From positions 1 through 16,152 of the forward strand of contig JAKOGH010001134.1 of the NCBI GenBank assembly GCA_024811115.1: a DNA stretch of 16,152 nucleotides. Direction: 5' to 3'. Under the pieces are notes generated by a model. It had not been told where the DNA came from, ran no database searches, and worked only from the letters and a program-made list of their open reading frames with translations. A program made the position numbers and the translations under genes. Of this stretch, positions 9,778 to 16,152 are shown piece after piece. Origin of the DNA: Terana coerulea. Taxonomy: Eukaryota > Basidiomycota > Agaricomycetes > Polyporales > Phanerochaetaceae. Numbering within the stretch: position 1 is the stretch's first letter; every line of letters starts with the position of its first letter.

Positions 9778-9836
9778 TTAATCCGACCTGTAATCGGCCT
9801 TTAATCCGACGTGTAATCCGCTACCGTGACCACCCC
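9778..9836 (-). repeat. Right terminal inverted repeat and tip of the large transposon
   Basis: Positions 9778-9812 are the inverted partner of 1-35. The sequence then continues through a TAATCCG word to a CACCCC end at 9831-9836 (GGGGTGG read inward). More TAATC-type words occur just inside (about 9730-9770), giving a subterminal repeat zone of the kind transposases bind. The exact last base is judged from where the flanking MYND reading frame resumes, so it may be off by a few bases. Confidence 0.75.
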
Positions 9837-10839
9837 TAATCATACGAGACTTAAGACATCAAGGCGTGGTGGATGATGACTTATACATGATTCTGCTGCT
9901 TATGTTTGCTCTTTGACCCGAGAAGATTTCGGACCCTATCTCCACTGACGTGCCCTTTGAGCAGAACAAATTTATATGCGCCTTAGCAGCTTGTCGCCGA
10001 CAGCATTGTAGCGGCATTGGTGGTACGGGGCTGGTCAATGATGGGCTTATCTTCCAACTGGCATATACATATCTCACGTACGTGCACATATAGTTCGGCA
10101 GTATTCAAGGTGTTCAGGTCAGCTCATGGAGAAGATATGATCCAGAAATGTGTTCAGACTACAGTTCCCCGTGGCACCTGAGCCTAAAATACTTCGCTCC
10201 TCAGCACCGTGGATATTCGCAATTGTGGGGATGCTGGCCAAACAAGCCGTTCCGTCGCTGAAGGAGCCCCGGGCTAGTTCTTTGTGGGCAGGCATGTTCG
10301 GTTACAAACTCCATGCCCAGGACGCAACCTGAGTTGTGTACTGACGCTTGTTGCAGACCAAATGCTGCAACTGACGATATGCTGTACAAAGATTATTGAA
10401 CTGCATCGCATGCCTGCGCACCTCCACGAGAAGACTAAAGTGGTGTATCGCTACACCCGCGAAGCCTGCTCGGCGACACTACGCGCCCTCCAGAGTGAGC
10501 AGTCGATCCAAGCGCACCCTATATGTCCAGTTTTGAAGAGCAGCTGGATGGCGCTGGTGGCTGCCCTTCCTTCACCGGGGGTGGCCATAAGCCCGGTGCC
10601 ATTCTCGCCGGTCCGCCGTTGCGGCTGGAGAGAGTGCTTGTGCAGCGTCCACCCGCCCAGCCACCACCTGCGGATTTGTAAGGGCTGCTGGTTAGTGTCA
10701 TATTGTAATGCGAAATGTCAGGAGAAGTAAGTCATATCCCGTTACCGTGTCATACTCTGGGCTAATGCACACACACAGCGACTGGGAGCAGCATAAGGAG
10801 CAGTGTCGCTGCCTTCGGGCTCACCATAGATCCCAATGA
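9837..10839 (+). pseudogene. MYND-finger protein, 3' part of a gene split by the transposon
   Basis: Exons 9842-10077, 10158-10300, 10357-10726 and 10779-10839 join by GT-AG introns in consistent phase and total 270 codons. The frame matches the paralogue at 13.2-15.1 kb segment by segment: PEKISDPISTDVPFEQ against PEIPRPIIVDTPLQQ, then LAACRRQHC against LAACRRHFC, then PWIFAIVG against SWIYSIIS. The C-terminus is a MYND zinc finger (Cys-x4-Cys, CKGC, YCNAKC, HKEQC), usually a protein-protein interaction module. The N-terminal half is absent: the frame starts at the transposon end, inside what is one continuous exon in the paralogue. A TGA at 9914-9916 replaces the paralogue's Cys codon in FCPE. 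The finger itself is intact. The missing part should lie left of position 1. Confidence 0.85.
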
Positions 10840-10979
10840 TGAATTCTAGAATCGATAGTCGCGCGAGTGTTTGCATATTCACCTTCGCTTATCTTTAACA
10901 CCCATATTGTTGTACTATACATTCATCATAGTTCGGAGTATATTCTCGTCATCGCAATATGCTCTTCACGAGGCGCGCT

Positions 10980-12704
10980 TCACCTCGGTTCTACCACAAC
11001 CATGGAAAACCCGTTCACAAGATTAGGAAGCTTCCACGAAGGGAAAGGCCGCTGGCCGGGCCGATGGAAAGGGTTGAACGCGATCTCGTGCTTGCGCTGG
11101 GGAGGAGTCGTGATTATCACAGGGAACTAAATCAACGCAGGAATAAGTACTTCACGATAAAGTAAAACAGACAACGCCACTTACCACCGCATTTACAGTA
11201 AACTCCAACGACTGCTCCAAGTATTCGGTCACTGCAAACGGTATGTAGATGCCGTGCGCTATGTGCACCACTTCGTGCCAGCTTTGGTACGAGCCCAGAC
11301 CTGCGTTGAGCGCAATGAGCACATCGGGCAGCGGCACTGTCTCGCCCGCCATGCACTTTTCGACTTCGTTCCTATCCCAGGTGGGTGAGTCGCCGTACAG
11401 TCGAATCTTCAGCGTGCTCGCGCCCAAGTCCTCTGGCGCCCGGTACTCGTATACGGGGGTGCCAGTGGAAAGCGAGAGGCGGAGCGGCGAGCCATGCAGG
11501 CCCCACTTCTTGGATTCTTGGACCAATCTGTGGACGCTGAAGCCCCACATGATGATGGTGATGTCGTGGTAAGGCAGGAGCAGTGCAAGCTCAGAAAACC
11601 TGTGACATCGTTCCATCAGCGCATTGTTTGGAACGTCAAGCAATATTCACGCACAGTGGGATGAAGTTGAGCTCCACTTCGGCGCCGAGGAGATGTATGC
11701 AGAGTCCTTTCCGGTCGTTCGGTTTGCCGGCCGTCGGACTGGTGAGCTTGAGCGCATGGACAAGCAGCTGGTACGCGCTGAGCGGGAAGCTCATGAGCAA
11801 CGCCGCGGGCGACTGTTTGGGCAGTTTGCGCCACCGGTACCATGAGTCCCAGTCCTTGACTCCTCCTTCGAACTGCGTTACCAAGCACGGCCGCCGTTCT
11901 TCAGACAGGCTCTCCATGTCCAGGTAGGGTATGAATTCGGGCTTGAGCTTCCAGCCTTCCTCGTCGGTAAGATGCCTCTTACGGTGGAGAAGGTCATAGC
12001 CGTCCACATGGTGGAATGCTGCGTTGATTTGGCGTTCCAGCGGCGAAGCACGCGAGAGCGCAGGATTGTTAAGCCCGCCGTTGTCCTGATGCGGCACAAG
12101 GCCGCCACGGTGGCTCCAGTATCCAGTGTGGGTACCTCCGAGCACGGAGAAGCGGCCGCGGACCAGATCGAAGGAAAATGTCCCGTCTCGTTCAAGTCTG
12201 CCCCACGGAAATGACTCGAGCACAGCTTGCGCTTTCGCAAGACGTTGCATGTGTCTCTACAAGAATAATGAGTCAGCCATTGATAACCAAGAAATATGCA
12301 CGAACCTTATTGTCAGCACAGAACTGCTTGTGCCCCGGACTACCGGGTACTGGTCCTCTGTTCCACCCCGAGATACTACACTGGTAACGAGTTAGTGCTA
12401 CTTTGCGCAGGCTGCCTGTTGTAGACCAACACACCTCTGGACTACAATACATGATGGCCTTGCAAGCTGAACATCTCTTCGGCTTCTGAGGAGGTTCAAT
12501 TCTCTTCCGGCAGTTTGCGCACGTCTCAGCAGAAGCTAGAGGCAGTCTGGTCAGTCCAATTTCACGGCTGAATAAAATAACACCCACCAAATCCCCCTTC
12601 GCTATCTCCTCCGGTATCGGTAGCCCTTTCTCCAGAGCTTCATTGTATTTCTGCGCAGTGCGGGTCACCCCAGAATAAAAGTGTCCTGAGTTCCGTCCAG
12701 ACAT
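10980..12704 (-). CDS. MYND zinc-finger protein with MSS51-like C-terminal domain
   Basis: This gene looks intact. Exons 12704-12435, 12380-12306, 12256-11655, 11599-11185 and 11126-10980 sum to 503 codons including the TGA, and every intron (49-58 bp) keeps phase. Near residues 55-110 is a MYND finger split by an intron (CANC, CSAC, YCSPEC, HKQFC). The rest resembles the C-terminal domain shared by fungal MYND proteins and the mitochondrial translation factor Mss51: IHLLGAEVELNFIPLFSE, LALLLPYHDITIIMWG, IALNAGLGSYQSWHE, PFAVTEYLEQSLE and NPFHRPGQR. The resemblance does not establish a role in mitochondrial translation, because many basidiomycete paralogues have no known function. An alternative 66-bp intron in the first exon, just before CANC (GTGGGT to GCTGAG), would also keep the frame. 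Its 3' end faces the split MYND gene 140 bp away; its 5' end faces the second MYND gene. Confidence 0.85.
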
Positions 12705-13163
12705 GGCGGTTCAGCCGCGTCGTCGTCGTCGTCGTCGTGCGGGAAAGGGGAGCTGCTTGTGCCTCTACGCATTTTCATCAGTGGAAACACGTGGCGCTCC
12801 ACTGCGTGCAACATCGTAAAGAGGAGTTGGGTGTACGCTTTGTATCGAGGATGTTAGAGCAGGCTAGATGGTAGTAGATTGGCGGGAAAGAGTACTTAGG
12901 ACATCGAGCGCTTGATGGTCTGGACCTTCCCCTCGCCCGAGTCGCCCGAGGTGCCGCCGAGTGCTTAGCGCTTAACACTAGTCTCCAGACTCCAGTGCAG
13001 ACCTTTAAAGAGGAAAGACAGCCGTTTTTCCTTCACTCTCCAGGTTCCGTCTTCACGTCCTTCTCGTATTTGGCGACATTCACGGTCCAGAAAATCTGGA
13101 GAAATTCATCACATTTTCTGAACTACTACGAAATAACGGGCCTACAACACGCTGACATTACAG
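12705..13163. promoter_or_regulatory. Region between divergent MYND genes, likely two promoters
   Basis: It separates the ATG at 12704 (minus) from the first confident exon at 13164 (plus). It contains a CGT microsatellite just upstream of the minus gene. An open plus-strand stretch near 13040-13151 reads VFGDIHGPENLEKFITF and onward to a TGA; it could be an additional 5' exon of the next gene. The short minus frame at 12778-12978 has no support. Confidence 0.4.
12718..12738. repeat. CGT trinucleotide microsatellite, seven units
   Basis: Seven perfect tandem CGT units lie 14 bp upstream of the ATG of the MYND/MSS51-like gene, so they probably fall in its 5' leader as ACG repeats. Such a tract is prone to length change and would be a convenient polymorphic marker. 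Confidence 0.9.
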
Positions 13164-15063
13164 TCACCTCCGTCACCCCTCTCGCTGGATCCAACTCTCA
13201 GTCGGGATGGACACGGTGCTGACGGCGGAGCCCTACCAACTAACTGTGGACTCTGGCGCAAATATTTCACCTCCCACAATGGGTTACGTGGTCCCGAATA
13301 TTTCAGCGAAGCGGCGTATCTACTGGAGGAGCTGGAAGCAGCTAACAAGCACACCTGGAGCATGCTCCTCGAAACGGGCTTCCATGTAGCAGTGCTACGC
13401 TGCCTCACAGGGGCATACTTGTTCGGCTACAGCAAGGAATATCTGGAGGAGGAAGGGAATCAAGACTCAATCCGAGTGAGTGCACTGTGCTGCAATGTCT
13501 TCCACCAGGTAGGAGCAGAGCCTCATCAAGCATCATACTCAGGTTTATACAGTGTGGCTGCTCAGAGTTTTTAACGAATGCCTGCACTCCCTCACAGATC
13601 CTGACATACTTCCTTTGGATTTTCAAGACGAAATCCAGAAGGTTGGGGATGCAATCGGATCAGACTTCCGCAGGTTCTGGGATCACCTTTGGGAAGTGCG
13701 AACTTCTGTGTTGGACCCGGATGCCCACTCCATGGAATCCGGACACACGGATGAAGAGATGTTTTTCGAAAATTTGGTGATATGTGCCGGCTCATTATCT
13801 AGGTTGCACAAGACATGCCAGTGAGTTTGGCAGTGTACATTCCAGCTTACAAGCGTCCCTCATTTTGTCTTGCCAGAACTATTCATTATGCCCGCTCAGA
13901 CTCTCGCATGGCGCACGTCATGCTTGTAGTCTGGGTTATCAGCGAGGAACGCGAGACGCGATCTAGTGCTCTTATACTGATGGCAGGTATCATGAAGGAG
14001 CCACGTATGTATCCGGCGTTTTATCGTGAAGTGGCCCAAGGCTGCACGTGCTTAGAAAAGCTATTGCTATCCATGTTACGCGACTTCAAAGAGGAGTCTG
14101 TATTCGGTGCCAAACTGTACCATCTGCTCGTAGTCGCGGGGCATCTGCACCCAGAATTCTGTCCTGAGATCCCACGCCCGATTATCGTCGACACACCTTT
14201 ACAACAAAGTGTGGTTTCAGCGAGTTTGGCGGCGTGTCGGCGGCATTTCTGTAACCACTGGAGATCAGGGACAGTCGAAACTGACGAATACGTGGTGAAC
14301 CTAGGGCTGTCCTTCTTGGAGTAAGTGACTACATATAGGCAGGTGCCTGGACCTAATTCTAATTTCAGACTTTACTTGCAGAAGCGCGATTTTCTTGCCT
14401 ATGGTGATGCAACCAAACGCCCGAATCATAAAGCCGCGTGAATCGTGGATATACTCGATCATTAGCCTCATATCCAACTCTGTCGGAATCACCCATACAA
14501 TCGCAAGACGCACGCTGGGCTGGCAAGTATAGGTCCTGTTTTGTCGGGAAGCACTTCTGTGTACTGAGTCATATTTAGAACATGTCGCCTGCGCTTCCAC
14601 AGGGCTCTATGAGTTGCTTTTACATCTTCGCTCCGACGCCGGCCACCAAAGAGATGGCAGGCTGTCCCAAGCCATTGTGTATGCTCGCAAAGCCTGGTCG
14701 TCTGCGCTCAGTGCGTTTGTCAAAAGAGATCCCTATCGACTATCCCTGCCTGGCGGCTTATGATAGATATCTCATTGGAGAAATCTTGGGAAAGTCTTAC
14801 CGCGCATTGACGAAGCGGCAGTCCCCGCGTTTGAACCCCTCGAGAGGTGCCATTGGGCGGAATGCATGTGTAGCGTCTTCAAGACCCACCCTCGTCTCAA
14901 GGTCTGCAAAGGTTGCTCGGTCGTTGCGTATTGCAACGCGAAGTGTCAAGCAAAGTGCGTACCCAGACGTGGGAAAGGTGCGCTTTCCGTAGAATACTGA
15001 CGACCTTTCAGGGGCTGGGAAGACGGAAAACATAAGACGCGATGCAAATGGCATAAGCTGTAA
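13164..15063 (+). pseudogene. MYND-finger protein, paralogue of the split gene, with tandem stops
   Basis: Exons are 13164-13475, 13543-13820, 13877-14320, 14382-14526, 14579-14954 and 15012-15063, all with GT-AG introns of 52-67 bp. The first three joins keep phase and give a helical, Leu-rich region (AAYLLEELEAANKHTWSML, VYTVWLLRVFNECL, KLYHLLVVAGHLHPEF). The C-terminus is a MYND finger (Cys-x4-Cys, CKGC, YCNAKC, HKTRC) followed by KWHKL and TAA at 15061-15063. Two problems stand out. A likely extra G near 14485 shifts the frame, since the alternative frame there gives SQDARWAG to match LWAG in the paralogue, and the next join is still out of phase. TGA and TAG are adjacent in frame at 14761-14766, after DPYRLSLPGGL. 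The finger beyond them is well preserved, so decay is recent or the sequence has errors. The true start is not resolved; an exon may lie upstream near 13040-13151. Confidence 0.75.
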
Positions 15064-15383
15064 TATGTAGCGCGCAGTACTCTGCTGCTTGACCTTCCTC
15101 GTATATATTCTACCGTGTTGAGAATGCGAGTCACAGGCAATTGCAAGCTTCAGGCTGGATCTCGCTGTCCTAAGCATCATGGCTCCGAACCCGCCGCCAT
15201 AGAGCTGTCTTGTCGCCAAATTTATCTCCCCTGTGTCACATAAGTCGGGTCCGCATAACTGATGAGATTGGAAATGGTATGGTACTGTATGTACAATGCG
15301 ATCCACTGACTACCAAAACAATGCAACGTAACAAGCTGAAGATACAACTGACAACGATAAACTGGGAATACGAGCATGCGACA
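15064..15383. other. Spacer between convergent genes, nothing recognised
   Basis: This 320-bp spacer lies between the stop of the second MYND gene (plus) and the stop of the Rho1 exchange factor (minus). It should hold both 3' untranslated regions. I see no gene, repeat or structured element in it. Confidence 0.6.
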
Positions 15384-16152
15384 TTATCTCCAAGCGAGCG
15401 CAGGGTTTAACCGAGGCGAGTGTGGAGGAGAGTTCGACTGAGCGAAGTACGTAGACTGTGAAGGCGAAGATAACGACTCAGGAAGGTACAATGGGATGGT
15501 GGGTATGAGCTCGAAGACGTGCTGCGCCGTGGGGCGGACGCCGCGGTTGGGTCCCGATGGCGCGGGTCCGGGCTCAGTGGAAGTCATCACGCCGTGCACA
15601 CGAGGTTCTTGCGACATGCCCTCGCCCCAGCCGTCGGGCCCAGGAGTCGCGGGTAGGTTGGAAATCGTGCCGCGTCCGTCCCAGATGCAGCGCATGTCAT
15701 TCCCTGGGATGATCTGCGCAAGACGCCCGGTCTCAACGTGTCGGATTTCGATGAAGCGAGAGTCAAAGAGAAGGACGTATGGCGGATGCCAGCCAACGTG
15801 TTCTGCGGTGCCTTCCCATTCGATGGTCTGCACTGACTTGTTAGGGTCAGAGCGACTGGGATCTCCGTGACGATCAACCCAAAGGCCGAATTCTAGCGAG
15901 ATTTAGCACGGAGGGAAGCCGAACATAACCACAACTCACCGTCATAGCACAGCAAGAACTCGTCTTTGCTCGAGCGGAACATGCCCATGGGTCGACACGA
16001 TTCACAGCGTTTCGCCAACTTCTCCAAGCGAGGATCATCTCGCTGAGGGATGGTAACACTCTTGAAGCTACCATGGCGGTCAGTCTTAAGTGATGGAAAG
16101 GCATGAATATTGGGACCTACTCAGTCAAGTCCATGATCTCAAAGCCCTTCGT
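15384..16152 (-). CDS. Rho1 guanine-nucleotide exchange factor (Rom2-like), CNH domain, C-terminal part
   Basis: Three exons are visible: 16152-16121 (running off the window), 16067-15940 and 15892-15384. They are joined by introns 16120-16068 and 15939-15893, and the 669 bases stay in frame to TAA at 15384-15386. The protein reads GFEIMDLTDFKSVTIPQRDD, then LEKLAKRCESCRPMGMFRS, EFLLCYDEFGLWVDRHG, IEWEGTAEHVGWHPPYVLLF and FIEIRHVETGRLAQIIPGN. This is the end of the citron-homology (CNH) beta-propeller typical of Rom1/Rom2. Those factors load GTP onto Rho1 at the plasma membrane and so drive cell-wall integrity signalling and glucan synthesis. The tail after the CNH domain is Pro/Ser-rich and ends PRLNPALAWR. 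The DH and PH domains expected upstream lie outside the window. No damage is visible, so this should be a functional host gene. Confidence 0.9.

Larger units (their letters stand above)
1..9836 (-). mobile_element. Large Plavaka-type DNA transposon with cargo genes, left tip outside the window
   Basis: Inverted copies of one repeat bound this region (1-35 and 9778-9812), and the right end continues to about 9836. Inside are a Plavaka-family transposase gene on the minus strand, a DUF6698-type gene downstream of it, and a divergent gene for an acidic protein. The right border is supported independently, because a MYND-gene reading frame with a paralogue at 13.2-15.1 kb begins immediately after 9836. 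The left tip and the target duplication cannot be seen, since the window starts inside the left repeat. Plavaka transposases are, as I recall, RNase H-fold enzymes allied to the KDZ transposons that are abundant in agaricomycetes. The transposase is broken, so this copy could move only if helped by another. Strand follows the transposase. Confidence 0.8.

Noticed and set aside
12778..12978. Small minus-strand frame upstream of the MYND/MSS51-like gene
   Set aside because: It lies in the divergent promoter region, has no motif, and has no splice connection to the well-supported ATG at 12704.

Overview
The window looks like nuclear DNA of a mushroom-forming basidiomycete (Agaricomycetes). The genes are packed with short GT-AG introns of about 47-80 bp. 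The recognisable families (Plavaka-type transposase, DUF6698-type protein, MYND-finger proteins of the agaricomycete kind, a Rom2-like Rho1 exchange factor) all point the same way. No bacterial operon, rRNA, tRNA or CRISPR array was seen.

Positions 1-9836 are one large DNA transposon. Its two ends are inverted copies of a roughly 35-bp GGATTA/GATTAC-rich repeat, and the window opens inside the left one. It carries a decayed Plavaka transposase gene (7698-3157, minus), a DUF6698-type gene downstream on the same strand (2817-1085), and a divergently transcribed gene for an acidic, probably disordered protein (7894-9102, plus). Two copies of one small hAT-like non-autonomous element (4463-4818 and 8115-8451), each with a perfect 8-bp target duplication, have inserted into two of these genes. 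The transposon is therefore a nest with two layers.

The large transposon ends at about 9836, and coding sequence of a MYND-finger gene begins immediately after it (to 10839, plus). A second gene of the same family lies at 13164-15063. Aligning the two by eye shows that the first copy resumes in mid-exon exactly at the transposon end. The transposon therefore appears to have split that gene, and the missing half should lie to the left of position 1.

The right part is host sequence: the split MYND gene (plus); an apparently intact MYND protein with an MSS51-like C-terminal domain (12704-10980, minus; the exons sum to 503 codons); the second MYND family member (plus), which carries an adjacent pair of stop codons and a probable frameshift; and the 3' end of a Rho1 guanine-nucleotide exchange factor with a CNH domain (minus, running off the right edge). 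Three MYND-finger genes thus lie side by side within about 5.2 kb.

All exon borders and homology calls were read by eye from the sequence and from memory of the families. No database search was run.
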